From Halostella limicola (lineage in GTDB: Archaea > Halobacteriota > Halobacteria > Halobacteriales > Natronoarchaeaceae): a DNA stretch of 64,000 nt. The translations under genes were made by a program, and so were the position numbers. The notes beneath the pieces were generated by a model. It searched no databases. It was not told the origin of the DNA and worked only from the letters and a program-made list of their open reading frames with translations. Within the stretch, counting starts at the first letter, position 1; the number at the start of each line of letters is the position of its first letter. This document shows, piece by piece, positions 53,032-62,316 of the stretch. Where the stretch lies: the NCBI RefSeq assembly GCF_003675875.1, contig NZ_RCDI01000001.1, positions 620,001 through 684,000 of the forward strand. Reading direction: 5' to 3'.

Positions 53032-55080
53032 ATGGCTGGACCGGACGAGCGTCACTTCTCGCCGCTGGCGCCGGGGCGTCTCCGCGTGCTACTCGTCGAG
53101 GAGGACCCCGAAGCGACCGCGCGGCGGCTCGAACGAGCGGACGACCGGATCGCCGTCGTCACCGCCGCCGGCGCGAGCGACGGGCTCGACCGGCTCGACG
53201 AGGGACCGATCGACTGTGTCGTCGGGGATCACCGGCCGCCGGCTCCGGACGGGGTGGCGTTGCTGGCGGCGGTCCGCGACGAGCGCCCCGACCTGCCGTT
53301 CGTCCTGTTCGCGACCGACGGGTCCGAGGACGTCGCCGCAGACGCCGTCGCGGCGGGGGTTACCGAGTACCTGCAACGGGACCGCGGCGACAACCCGTAC
53401 GAACGCCTGGCGGAGCGCGTCCGCGCGGCCGTCGACGAGGCGCGGACCCGATCGCGGCAACGGCACCTCCACGGGGGGGTCGAGACCGGGCACGAGCGGA
53501 AACTCGAGTCCCTCCACGCGGCGACGCGGGACCTGATGGCCGCCGACGCGCCGGACGAGGTCGCGACGGTCGCGAGCGAGGCCGCGAACGACATCCTCGA
53601 CATTCCGATGAACGGCGTCCACTTCCACGACGCGGACGCCGGCGGCCTCGCGCCGGCCGTCGTCTCGGGACCGAGTAGCGACCTGCTCGGCGACCCGCCG
53701 ACGCTCGGCGAGGACAGCATCGCGTGGTCCGCCTACCGCGACGGCCGGGCGCTCGTCCACGGCGACGTCCGATCGGTCGACGAGCGCCACAACGAGGACA
53801 CCCCGGTCCGCAGCGAGATGCACCTCCCGCTCGGCGACCACGGCGTGTTCATCCTCTCCGCGACGACCCCCGACGCCTTCGACGCCGCGGACGAGACGCT
53901 GGCGAAGATCCTGGCGGAGAACGTCGCGAGCGCGCTCGACCGCGCCGCGCAGGCCCGGAAGCTCGAAGCCCTTCAGGAGCAGACTCGGTCGCTGATGGGC
54001 ACTGCCGCGGTCAACGAGACGGCGTCGGTCGCCGTCGACGCCGCCCGGGAGATCCTCGCCGCCGAACTCTCCGGCTTCCACCGGGTATCGGACGACGGGC
54101 AACGCCTCGAACCGACCGCGGTGACCGACACCGTTCCCGAGACGTTCGAGGCGGCGCCGACCTACGACCAAACGGCGGACGACCCCGTCGCGTCCCTCGT
54201 GTGGGAGGCGTTCGACGGCGGCGAGCCGACGTACCTCCCCGACACCGCCGAGCGGACCGAACTACAGGGACGGACGCCGGCGGGGAGCGCGATCGTCTAC
54301 CCGATCGACGACCGCGGCGTGTTCATCGTCTCCTGGCGGGAGCCCGCGGCGTACACCGAGACGGACGCGAAGCTCGTCGACATCCTGGCGTCGACGCTCG
54401 CTACGGCCCTGCAGCGGGTCGAGCGGGAGTCGCTACTGCGGGACCGCACGACGGCGCTCGAGCGCCAGAACGACCGGCTGGAGCGGTTCGCCGACGTCGT
54501 CTCCCACGACCTCCGCAACCCGCTGAGCGTCGCCAACGGCCGGCTCGAACTGGCGCGACTGGAGTGCGACAGCGACCACCTCGACGACGTCGCCGACGCG
54601 CTCGCCCGCATGGAGCCGATCATCGAGAACACGCTGGAGCTGGCGCAGCAGGGCCGAACGGTCGACGAGCCGGAGCACTGTTCCCTCACCGACCTCGCCG
54701 ACGACTGCTGGGACCACGTGGCGACGGCCGAGGCGACGCTCGTCGTCGACGACGACCTCGCGGTCCGCGGCGACCCGGACAGGGTGCGCCACGTGTTCGA
54801 GAACCTCTTTCGGAACGCGGTGGAGCACGGCGGCGACGGCGTCACCGTCTGCGTCGGCGCGCTCGACGACGGCTTCTACGTCGCGGACGACGGCCCGGGC
54901 GTCCCCGAGGGGGAGCGCGACCGCGTGTTCGAACGCGGTTACTCGTCGGCCAAGGCGGGGATCGGGGTCGGGCTGGCGATAGTGCGGGAGATCTGCGAGG
55001 CCCACGACTGGTCGATACGCGTCGCCGAAAGCGACGCCGGCGGCGCGCGATTCGAGATCACCGGCGTCGAGCGCGCGTAG
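53032..55080 (+). CDS. Hybrid sensor histidine kinase: receiver-GAF-GAF-HisKA-HATPase (682 aa)
   Basis: A cytosolic sensor kinase with no membrane span. Residues about 18-125 form a receiver-like domain (VLLVEEDPEATARRLERADD, with phospho-Asp candidate in CVVGDHRPP). Two GAF-type sensor domains follow (about 160-305 and 320-465; each ends in an FILSA/FIVSW-like strand). The HisKA helix ERFADVVSHDLRNPLSVANG carries the phosphorylated His (about 490). The ATPase has NLFRNAVEHGG (N box), VADDGPGVP (G1) and GIGVGLAIV (G2). Typical haloarchaeal kinases of this type sense redox, light or small ligands. A solitary gene with no response regulator nearby. Confidence 0.88.
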   Translation: MAGPDERHFSPLAPGRLRVLLVEEDPEATARRLERADDRIAVVTAAGASDGLDRLDEGPIDCVVGDHRPPAPDGVALLAAVRDERPDLPFVLFATDGSEDVAADAVAAGVTEYLQRDRGDNPYERLAERVRAAVDEARTRSRQRHLHGGVETGHERKLESLHAATRDLMAADAPDEVATVASEAANDILDIPMNGVHFHDADAGGLAPAVVSGPSSDLLGDPPTLGEDSIAWSAYRDGRALVHGDVRSVDERHNEDTPVRSEMHLPLGDHGVFILSATTPDAFDAADETLAKILAENVASALDRAAQARKLEALQEQTRSLMGTAAVNETASVAVDAAREILAAELSGFHRVSDDGQRLEPTAVTDTVPETFEAAPTYDQTADDPVASLVWEAFDGGEPTYLPDTAERTELQGRTPAGSAIVYPIDDRGVFIVSWREPAAYTETDAKLVDILASTLATALQRVERESLLRDRTTALERQNDRLERFADVVSHDLRNPLSVANGRLELARLECDSDHLDDVADALARMEPIIENTLELAQQGRTVDEPEHCSLTDLADDCWDHVATAEATLVVDDDLAVRGDPDRVRHVFENLFRNAVEHGGDGVTVCVGALDDGFYVADDGPGVPEGERDRVFERGYSSAKAGIGVGLAIVREICEAHDWSIRVAESDAGGARFEITGVERA

Positions 55081-55229
55081 GTCTCGCCCGCTCGCCCGAC
55101 TGTAGTCCGGCCCGCACCGGCGTCGATACCGCCTGGAAACGGTGCGTTCGACGCTCGTACCGGTGAACTTTGATATCGTTTCTCCTTTCATTCCGCCAAC
55201 CTTTACGTCGTGATGTGGTATTTGGTAAC

Positions 55230-57686
55230 ATGGGAAAGCAGTACACGCGGCGAGAGATCCTGAACCGTTCCGCGGCCGGAGCGGTCGTCGCGAAGGACGT
55301 TCGCGGGCGGTGGGGACGGCGGTCGGCCGCGCAGTCCGTCTCCGTGACGGGGCAAATAGTGGACGCCCACGCGACGCCCGTCGGGAACGCCCGGGTCGAA
55401 CTGTTCGACGCCGCCGCTCGGTCCAAAGTCGCCGAAGCCGAAACAGACGCGAACGGCGAGTACACCCTCTCGTTCGACGCCTTCTCGGCTGACCAGGAGC
55501 CGCTGGTGATCGCCCGGAAGGAAGTCGTCAGGGAAACCGCCGGAACGGAGGTCCGCAACGACTGGTTCACGACGCAGGTCTACGGTTCGTCGGTTCTGGA
55601 GACCGCGCTGAGCGGCCGGATACCGATCGACAAGGAGCTGCTGGTCTATCCGACGCAGCTCACGGACGGCGACACGTCGCTCGGCGTCGTCACTGTCTGG
55701 CGCCACGTCGGCAACCCGTACAGCGACACCCAGCAACTCCCGCTGGGGATCCACGGTCTGACCCAGCAGATCTTCTCGATCGAGGTGACGAACGCGGTCG
55801 GCGGTCGGACCGGCAGGGACCCCCACGAGATCCACTCCGAGCGGTACGACCTGTCGTCGGGGATGTTCTCCCTGACGTTCCCGGAGGACGCCGTGCTCGT
55901 CGATTACGGGTCGCAGGACGACATCGACGTCGCGGGAGGTGTGACCGTGAAGGGAACGGAGACGCAGTCGCCGGCGGAATCGCCGGGTCCGGCCGTTGCC
56001 TGGCATCCGCTCCGGACCGGCATCCCGGCCTACGAGGCGAGCCGCAAGCTGTCGTCGAACACGTACGCGGAGCTGTCGAGCGCGGACGCCGAGAGCCTCG
56101 ACGAGATCGAGGACGAACTGAAGCGGGCGATCGGGGTGATACCGGGCGTCGGCGCCGCGCTCAACATCGTCGACTCCCTCACGACCGGCTTCGGCGATCC
56201 GTGGGAGAACTCGGCCGAACTGACCGAACCGATGCCGCCGGAGACGCGGAACCCGAACACGCACGACACGGCCATGCTCGGCTGGCAGTCGGACAACGTC
56301 GTGGTCGATCTCGACGAGGCCAGCGTCGTGTTTCGCGTGCCGGTGGAGTTCCAGTACGAGTCGGAGGACCGCTCGTCGCTGTTCGTCTGCCAGGCGAACT
56401 GGGAGTTCGACACGATCAGCGGCGTGGGAAGCGGCAGCGGCGTGGCGCGCGTCGTCCGCGGTCGCGGGCCGAGCGGGCGCGTCGAGCAGCCCGAGTCGAC
56501 GCCCGACGCCGTCGAGATCTCCGGGACGATCCTCGAACCGGGCGGCGCTCCCGCGGCGGCGAACACGCTCGCCGTCTTCACCGTCGAGGACCAGTCGCTG
56601 CTCACGATGGTCACCACCCGCGAGGACGGGAGCTTCTCCTACACCGCCCCGACCGACTGGCGTCACGACGTTCAGTACTACCAGCTGAACGACGCCGACA
56701 CGGACAACGACACGTTCGAGCCGCAGGGACCGGTCGGGCCGAGGGACGGGACGCCCGACCTGTTCGCGGTGACGCAGTTGCAGCCGACGCAGTCCAGAGA
56801 TATCGGCTCGGTCGAACTCCCCGAGGCGTACCCCGTCGAGATCGACGTGGTCGACCAGAGCGGCCAGCCCGTGGGGAACGCGAGGGTCGCCGTCGAACAC
56901 TACAACGATGAGGCCGACGCCGGCATCACGCCGTACCCGACGAACGCCGACGGACGTTTCGTCTGGGACGGGAGCGAGACGACCGGGATGGAGCTCCGCG
57001 GCGACGTCCGCGTCGAAGTCCGGCCGCCGGCGGACAGCGACCGGTTCGCCGACGAGACGTACACGCGCGAACTCGCCGTCACCGACCCGACGCGGGTCGA
57101 GGTCGCGCTCGAGGGCGCCGGCGACGACTCGGCGGGGCTCCGAGAGGACTTCTCGGAGGGATCGTTCGACGAGTACGTGGTGATCGCGGGCAGCCGGGAC
57201 GACTGGAACGTCGAGGAGAAGATCGACGGGAACAGCCTGCACGCGAGCAGAGGGGAGGGGAAGGCGTTCGCCGTGCTGGATCCGAACGAGTACTCGTGGG
57301 GCGGGGACCGCGACGTCCGGGTCGACTTCGTCACCGAGGTCTCCAACTACAAGAAGAACGCGTACCTCGTCGTCGGCGACGGGAACGACCGGTGGTTCGG
57401 CCGCGTCGGCGTGCAGGGCAACGGGGTCAACATCTTCTACGACGAGGGGTCGACGCTCGAGTGGGAGACCGTCGAGAAGGGGTCGGTGACCGTCGAGCCG
57501 GGCGAGGTGCACACGCTGGCCCTGCGGATCCGGGGCGACACGATCACCCTGTCGCTCGAGGGGACCGACCAGCTCGAACACGCCCACTCGGACGCCATCG
57601 GCGCGGGAACGGTCGGCGTCGGGACCACGGGCGGCATCCCCCACGAGACCTGGTTCGACAACCTGACCGTGAACGAACGCGGGTAA
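55230..57686 (+). CDS. Second Tat-exported modular surface protein with the shared module (818 aa)
   Basis: A secreted protein with twin-arginine leader (YTRREILNRSAAGAVVAK). Modules in order: a carboxypeptidase-regulatory-like Ig domain (about 35-75, VTGQIVDAHATPVGNARVEL); the unnamed module (about 110-435) with YDLSSGMF, FPEDAVLVDYG, VIPGVGAALNIVDSLTTGFG and ANWEFDTISGVGSGSGV, clearly related to the protein at 13.6 kb; two further Ig-like regulatory domains (about 445-630); and a LamG/DUF1080-like sandwich (about 645-818, FSEGSFDEYVVIAGSRDDWN). The order is reversed relative to the first protein, whose sandwich is N-terminal. No catalytic residues were recognised; adhesion or polymer binding is likely. 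The ATG before MGKQYTRRE puts the RR at residues 7-8. Confidence 0.8.
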   Translation: MGKQYTRREILNRSAAGAVVAKDVRGRWGRRSAAQSVSVTGQIVDAHATPVGNARVELFDAAARSKVAEAETDANGEYTLSFDAFSADQEPLVIARKEVVRETAGTEVRNDWFTTQVYGSSVLETALSGRIPIDKELLVYPTQLTDGDTSLGVVTVWRHVGNPYSDTQQLPLGIHGLTQQIFSIEVTNAVGGRTGRDPHEIHSERYDLSSGMFSLTFPEDAVLVDYGSQDDIDVAGGVTVKGTETQSPAESPGPAVAWHPLRTGIPAYEASRKLSSNTYAELSSADAESLDEIEDELKRAIGVIPGVGAALNIVDSLTTGFGDPWENSAELTEPMPPETRNPNTHDTAMLGWQSDNVVVDLDEASVVFRVPVEFQYESEDRSSLFVCQANWEFDTISGVGSGSGVARVVRGRGPSGRVEQPESTPDAVEISGTILEPGGAPAAANTLAVFTVEDQSLLTMVTTREDGSFSYTAPTDWRHDVQYYQLNDADTDNDTFEPQGPVGPRDGTPDLFAVTQLQPTQSRDIGSVELPEAYPVEIDVVDQSGQPVGNARVAVEHYNDEADAGITPYPTNADGRFVWDGSETTGMELRGDVRVEVRPPADSDRFADETYTRELAVTDPTRVEVALEGAGDDSAGLREDFSEGSFDEYVVIAGSRDDWNVEEKIDGNSLHASRGEGKAFAVLDPNEYSWGGDRDVRVDFVTEVSNYKKNAYLVVGDGNDRWFGRVGVQGNGVNIFYDEGSTLEWETVEKGSVTVEPGEVHTLALRIRGDTITLSLEGTDQLEHAHSDAIGAGTVGVGTTGGIPHETWFDNLTVNERG

Positions 57687-57830
57687 GGCAGCCGAGGCTA
57701 ACGCTTCCTTTCCGATCTGACCGGTTTGTCGAACGTGAAGACGCTCTGTCCCCAGATCGACCAATCGGCACCACCGATAGCGACGAGGTCGCCGAGCCGT
57801 TCGAGGGGTTCTGCCGGGCGCGTCTAGGGC

Positions 57831-58241
57831 TTAAGCGCTCCCGCTACCGTCATAGGCTTCGCTGAAGTCCCATTCGCGACGGAGGAGTTCTTCGACCCCG
57901 TGTTCGAGGATGACGTCGCCGAGTATCGTCGATCTGTAGTATGTGTACAGTCCATCGCTGTTCCGTTCCGTCCGAACGCGCTTCTCGACGAGTCCCACGT
58001 CTTGGAGCTCGTTGAGGTGGTAGTGGAGCGTGCTATCGTCGACGTCCATCGCCTCGTTGAGTTCCGTCGGCGTTAGTTCGTCCCCGTGAGCGAGCCGGTA
58101 GACGATCTCGAACCGCGTTCGATTACCGATCGCCGCCTGCATATCGAGGTACTCATCGAGGGAGAGCACGCTCGTCTCCGGAAGGAGATCGTCCGGATCG
58201 TCCGGTACTTCGTCGGCGACTCGCGTGTTTTTCGTCCCCAT
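57831..58241 (-). CDS. ArsR-like winged-helix regulator (136 aa)
   Basis: A DNA-binding protein beginning MGTKNTRVADEVPDDPDDLL. Residues about 28-105 form a winged helix: LSLDEYLDMQAAIGNRTRFE, LTPTELNEAMDVDDSTLHYH and LNELQDVGLVEKRVRTERNS. LHYHLxxLxxxGLVEKR is the recognition helix and wing of ArsR-like regulators in haloarchaea. The C-terminus forms the dimer helix. The longer upstream reading of the frame is unlike the family. Targets are unknown; the neighbouring region is an IS scar. Confidence 0.85.
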   Translation of the reverse strand: MGTKNTRVADEVPDDPDDLLPETSVLSLDEYLDMQAAIGNRTRFEIVYRLAHGDELTPTELNEAMDVDDSTLHYHLNELQDVGLVEKRVRTERNSDGLYTYYRSTILGDVILEHGVEELLRREWDFSEAYDGSGSA

Positions 58242-58309
58242 CGTATTTCGAACTACCCGTCCGAATCGCTTAGTCTTTGTCAAGCCAAGGTACACTGAAA
58301 ACATCGTGT

Positions 58310-58624
58310 TCAGATAAGCTGATTCCATGCGAAGGCAAACGATCTGAGCCACTGGTCAGCAGTTTCTGCGTAAGCGTTGCTAAAGCAGTTTGAGAAAGAG
58401 GATGTTCTACGTTTTATCTCACGAAAGACACGTTCGACACTGTTCCGATTTCCATGTCGTTCGTATCTGAAACCGAGGCCATGTCGTTGACAGGCATAGT
58501 TCAGCGCCTTATCACCATCGACGAGAAACACAGCGTCATCGACGTTGTGTTTCTCGCGTAATTCAGTGAAGAACGCACTTGCGATAACCTTGGTTCTAGT
58601 CGGTTTAAGCTTTGTATGGAGCAA
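58310..58624 (-). pseudogene. IS6-family transposase remnant (C-terminal half)
   Basis: Encodes about 105 residues: TKVIASAFFTELREKHNVDD, AVFLVDGDKALNYACQRHGL, GFRYERHGNRNSVERVFREI, RRTSSFSNCFSNAYAETADQ and WLRSFAFAWNQLI. This is the C-terminal half of an IS6-type DDE transposase, with the last catalytic Asp (VDGD) and Glu (VERVFRE) present and the first Asp missing. It is not functional. The truncated 5' side joins a truncated DUF7509-type gene at about 58620. Confidence 0.85.
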
Positions 58625-58932
58625 TTCGTTTGATTGAATACGCCCGTTGCGCAAACGCAACCGTCTTTGTTGTCCCGTTTCTCGGACACAACTTCGGCGT
58701 CGGAGAAGAAGCGGGGAGTGTTTTGGAGAACGTCGCTGAGACACACGGAGACAGGATAATCTTCGTTCACGAAGCGAACGTGACCAGCGAGATGATCCGG
58801 TCGGCACGAACGCGATGGGATCTTCGTGTCGCAACGTACGAGACGGAGGAAGAGCTGGTGGATACAGTGAAACGCTTCATCGTCACTACGATGAACCGGG
58901 AGCGGTTCGGAGACCTCGAATATCTCGGCTAA
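58618..58932 (+). pseudogene. DUF7509-type protein, 3' fragment
   Basis: From about residue 3 the reading IRLIEYARCANATVFVVPFL, GHNFGVGEEAGSVLENVAET, HGDRIIFVHEANVTSEMIRS and ARTRWDLRVATYETEEELVD resembles the C-terminal half of a haloarchaeal family that I recall as DUF7509, with nucleotide-fold-like strands. The N-terminal half is missing, replaced by the IS6 remnant. An ATG at 58612 would allow a 106-residue peptide to be made. The original role is unknown. Confidence 0.6.
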
Positions 58933-59063
58933 CGCCACCAAGCCGACGCTTTTACGCGAACAACGGTCGACAGCCCATCGCGGTAGGTTGGTTCGGATCG
59001 GCAGCACCGCTGATCGCCACCCCCCCGATCCCGTTTTTCACCCCTTGCGCCGTGCGTACGCCC

Positions 59064-60050
59064 ATGCCCACCGACCTCCTGCTCCCGCAGACGCACGACG
59101 GGCTGACCGACCTCGCCGTCCGCGCCGAGGACCTCGGGTACGACGGCCTCTGGCTCGGCGAACTGTGGGGTACGAGCGCGGTCGTCCAGCTCACCGACAT
59201 CGCGGCCAACACCGACGACATCGCGGTCGGCACGGCGATCCTGAACGTCTTCTCGCGGTCACCCGCCGTGCTGGCGATGACCGCCGCGACGCTCGACCGC
59301 GTCTCCGACGGCCGGTTCCGCCTCGGCGTCGGTACGTCGACGCGGAAGGCCGTCGAGGACCTCCACGGGGCAGAGTGGGACGACCCCAACCCCGTCCGCC
59401 GGGCGCACGAGACCATCGAACTCACGAAGCTGTTCCTCGCGGCGGACGGCCGCGTCGAGTACGAGGGCGAGGTGTTCGACGTGCAGGACTTCCCGTCGCT
59501 CGACCGCGAGGTCCCCGTCTATCACGCCGCGCTCGGGGAGGCGAACCGGCGCGTCGTCGCCCGGCTGTGCGACGGCTGGATCCCGCACAACGTCCCGTTC
59601 CCGGACCTCGACGACGCCTACGAGTACATCGTCGACCAGGCGGAAGCGGCCGGCCGCGACGCTGACGTCGATGTCGCGCCGTACGTCCCCGCCGCCGTCA
59701 GCGACGACCCGGACGAAGCCAGAGACGCCATCCGCAAGCACGTCGCTTACTACGTCGGCAACGGCCGCGGCTACGAGCGGGCGGTCGGCCAGCGGTTCCC
59801 GGACGGCGCGTCGGCCGTCGCCGAGGCCTGGCGCGATGGCGACCGCGCGGCCGCCGCCGAGAACGTCACCGACGAGATGGTCGCCGCCCTCGGCGTCGCC
59901 GGGACGCCCGAACAGGCCCGCGAGCAGTTCCGAGCCGTCGCCGACGTCGACTGCGTCACCCGGCCGATGGTGACCATCCCGAACAACGCCGACGCGGCCA
60001 TGGCCGAGCGGACCATCGAGGCACTGGCCCCGTCGAAGTACGGTCAGTAA
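59064..60050 (+). CDS. LLM-class flavin-dependent oxidoreductase
   Basis: A luciferase-like monooxygenase-fold enzyme (328 residues) using F420 or FMN. The N-terminus MPTDLLLPQTHDGLTDLAVR leads to AEDLGYDGLWLGELWG; the family core includes IAVGTAILNVFSRSPAVLAM, GRFRLGVGTSTRKAVE and EVPVYHAALGEANRRVV. The late segment GVAGTPEQAREQFRAVADVD is the usual C-terminal motif. In haloarchaea most are F420-dependent and of unknown substrate. The ATG shown is preceded by a stretch in the same frame that runs back into the IS scar and is not part of the family. Monocistronic. Confidence 0.86.
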   Translation: MPTDLLLPQTHDGLTDLAVRAEDLGYDGLWLGELWGTSAVVQLTDIAANTDDIAVGTAILNVFSRSPAVLAMTAATLDRVSDGRFRLGVGTSTRKAVEDLHGAEWDDPNPVRRAHETIELTKLFLAADGRVEYEGEVFDVQDFPSLDREVPVYHAALGEANRRVVARLCDGWIPHNVPFPDLDDAYEYIVDQAEAAGRDADVDVAPYVPAAVSDDPDEARDAIRKHVAYYVGNGRGYERAVGQRFPDGASAVAEAWRDGDRAAAAENVTDEMVAALGVAGTPEQAREQFRAVADVDCVTRPMVTIPNNADAAMAERTIEALAPSKYGQ

Positions 60051-60706
60051 CGCGCGACTAACTAGCCGGTGGCGAACTGTTCCGGCCGGTCGTGGCGAGG
60101 TTCGGCGTTTCACGATCGGTCTACGAGCGTCAGCATCGCCCTCTGGAGGTCTCGACCGACGTGCGGGCGTCACCGATGTTTCACAATCGGTCTCGTGGGC
60201 CGCAAGGAACGGTACAGAACCGCTCTCCGGATCCGAACTAGGAAACAGACGGGGGCGCGGCGACGGCGACGAAGACGCGGAATCGGCGAACGCCGACGCG
60301 AGGGCCGCTGACGGGTCGATAGCCGACGACGGCATCGGTCTTCGCGTACGGATCCGAATCCGGGAATCGCGTGACGGCGACCGATTGTGAAGATCTGTGG
60401 GGCTCTTTCGACGCGATGGATGCGGCGCGCGCGAGAGTTAAACGACCACTACAGTGCCTCTATGTGCCGATGTCGGTCGTGTACCGTCTGAGCGTGCGCC
60501 AAGAGTGGTGTTCCTAGCTCCGATATCCCCTGTGAAAGGAGATGTATTAGCGGCTCTCAGTCTGATCGTGACCCCCGTTTGAGGGCCGAACAGGGGGCGA
60601 TATCCTTCACGACCCGCTCTTGTGCCGTGATTCTGATTGTGAAACGAGCGAGACGGTGCCGGGAAGCTGTCGGCTCGTTTGGTCGCTGGTCCACGCTCTC
60701 GATACA
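60051..60706. other. Intergenic stretch, no gene seen
   Basis: About 650 bases lacking a credible protein on either strand; one minus-strand frame (60438-60707) gives a basic, composition-biased peptide that I regard as noise. The last 80 bases become AT-rich and lead into the tandem operator-like repeats. Confidence 0.4.
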
Positions 60707-60736
60707 CGATTAGTAAAATCGCGATTAGTAAAATCG
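60707..60736. repeat. Two tandem copies of CGATTAGTAAAATCG
   Basis: Two 15-base units stand head to tail, each a palindrome with CGATT/AATCG arms, followed by a partial third copy (TGATTTA). They lie about 50 bases before the ATPase ATG and overlap its probable promoter. They look like a binding site for a dimeric regulator. Confidence 0.6.
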
Positions 60737-60785
60737 TGATTTAGATAATTGCCACAATTATCGTCACGGGTCACGAAGTGTCCCT

Positions 60786-62177
60786 ATGGTCAGTCCCCGC
60801 TTCGTCGACCGCGAGGACGAACTCGAGTTGTTGGAGTCACGCTTCGAGGGCGACGACGCCGACCTGCTGGTCGTCTACGGTCGGCGACGGCTGGGAAAGA
60901 GTGCGCTCGTCCGCGAAGCGATCGAGGGCCGAGAGGACGCCGTCTACTGGCAGGCGACTGAGGAAACGCCGGACGTACAGCTGGAGGATTTCGTCGAAAC
61001 GGCCATCGAGACGTTTCCCGTGGTCGAAGATATCAAGCGCGACTGGGAGGCCCTTCTCCGGGCGATCGGCCGAGAGGACGCGATCGTCATTCTGGACGAG
61101 GTCCCCTACCTTATCGAATCGAACGACGCCTTGCCCTCCAAGATCCAGCGCGTCTGGGACATGCATCTCGCAGAAACGGCGTCGACGCTGGTTCTCGTCG
61201 GGTCGTCCATCAGCATCATGGAGGAGAAAGTCCTCAGCGGGGGGAGCCCGCTCTACGGCCGTCGGACCGGAACGATCGATCTGCCGCCACTCGAACTATC
61301 GGACGCCGCCGCGTTCTATCCGGACGACGACCCCGAGGCGGTCATCCGGACGTGGGGCGTCTTCGGCGGGACGCCGTACTACCTTCGGGCGCTTACGCCC
61401 TCTGAGTCGCTCCCCGCGAACATTCAGACACACGTGCTCTCGGAACACGGCGTCCTCCATAACGAACCGGAGTTCCTGCTGCGCACTGAGTTCGGGATCC
61501 GGCAACCCCAGACGTACTACACCATTCTCCGAGCGATCGCGACGGGAAAGCGTGAGGCAAACGAGATCGCCGACTTCGCCGGCGTCGACTCGAACTCTCT
61601 CGGGTCGTACCTCTCGAAGCTCCGTCGCCTTCGATTGGTCGAACGAGATATCCCCGTGACTGCCAACCCGAACGCCACGCGGAAAAGCCGGTATCGACTG
61701 AAGGAGCCGCTGTTTCGTTTCTGGTTCAGGTACGTGTACGGTCAGCAGAGCGAGCTCACACAACTCGGTGACGACGCCTACGAACAGTTGGTCGAACCGA
61801 CGTTCCAGGAGTACATGGGGTCGATGTTCGAGCTCGTCTGTCAGAACGCACTCCCGTCGCTGATCCCGAAGACGTACCGTGGGATCGGGTACTGGTGGCA
61901 CGACCACCACGAACTCGACGTCGTCGGCCTCGCGAGCGACGGAACGATCGTCGCCGGTGAGTGCACGTACACGACCAGGGAGATGACGGAAGGAGACTTG
62001 GCCGACCTCGAACGCAGCGCGGGAGTGATCGAGTGGACACCCCCGAACGGCGGCGATCCGGAGTATCACTACTGCTGTTTCTGCCGCTCCGGGTTCTCGG
62101 AGGGGCTCCGGTCGGTCGCGGGCGAACGGGACGACGTTTCGCTGTTCACGCCGGCGGCGATCGTCGGTAACCGGTAA
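60786..62177 (+). CDS. Archaeal ATPase (AAA+ with DUF234 C-terminus)
   Basis: A 463-residue P-loop ATPase. MVSPRFVDREDELELLESRF is the usual opening, then Walker A VVYGRRRLGKSALVREA, Walker B AIVILDEVPYLI and a sensor region LVLVGSSISIME. A winged helix lies near 250-300 (EIADFAGVDSNSLGSYLSKL). The C-terminal DUF234 nuclease-like domain starts about residue 330, with the pattern ELDVVGLASDGTIVAGECTY typical of a PD-(D/E)XK core. Members are abundant in archaea and proposed to work in DNA handling or defence; the exact role is unproven. Two tandem palindromes precede it. Confidence 0.88.
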   Translation: MVSPRFVDREDELELLESRFEGDDADLLVVYGRRRLGKSALVREAIEGREDAVYWQATEETPDVQLEDFVETAIETFPVVEDIKRDWEALLRAIGREDAIVILDEVPYLIESNDALPSKIQRVWDMHLAETASTLVLVGSSISIMEEKVLSGGSPLYGRRTGTIDLPPLELSDAAAFYPDDDPEAVIRTWGVFGGTPYYLRALTPSESLPANIQTHVLSEHGVLHNEPEFLLRTEFGIRQPQTYYTILRAIATGKREANEIADFAGVDSNSLGSYLSKLRRLRLVERDIPVTANPNATRKSRYRLKEPLFRFWFRYVYGQQSELTQLGDDAYEQLVEPTFQEYMGSMFELVCQNALPSLIPKTYRGIGYWWHDHHELDVVGLASDGTIVAGECTYTTREMTEGDLADLERSAGVIEWTPPNGGDPEYHYCCFCRSGFSEGLRSVAGERDDVSLFTPAAIVGNR

Positions 62178-62316
62178 GTGCTGTCTGCGCACGCGGAGCA
62201 GGCGCTGGTTCCGAGACGGGATCGCGTCGTCCGGTACACCCCGATCCTGTTCCCCCCAACAATCTTCACCGGCGAAACGGACGTTTCCGTATGGCGCAGA
62301 CGATGCCGGTGACCCG

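Noticed and set aside
55203-57764. Long minus-strand open frame (853 codons) opposite the second modular protein
   Set aside because: Same reasoning: Arg/Val/Asp shadow translation, while the + strand frame has a Tat leader and recognisable Ig-like modules.
59259-60335. Minus-strand open frame (358 codons) opposite the LLM flavin enzyme
   Set aside because: Shadow of the + strand enzyme; the portion beyond that gene has no protein-like features.
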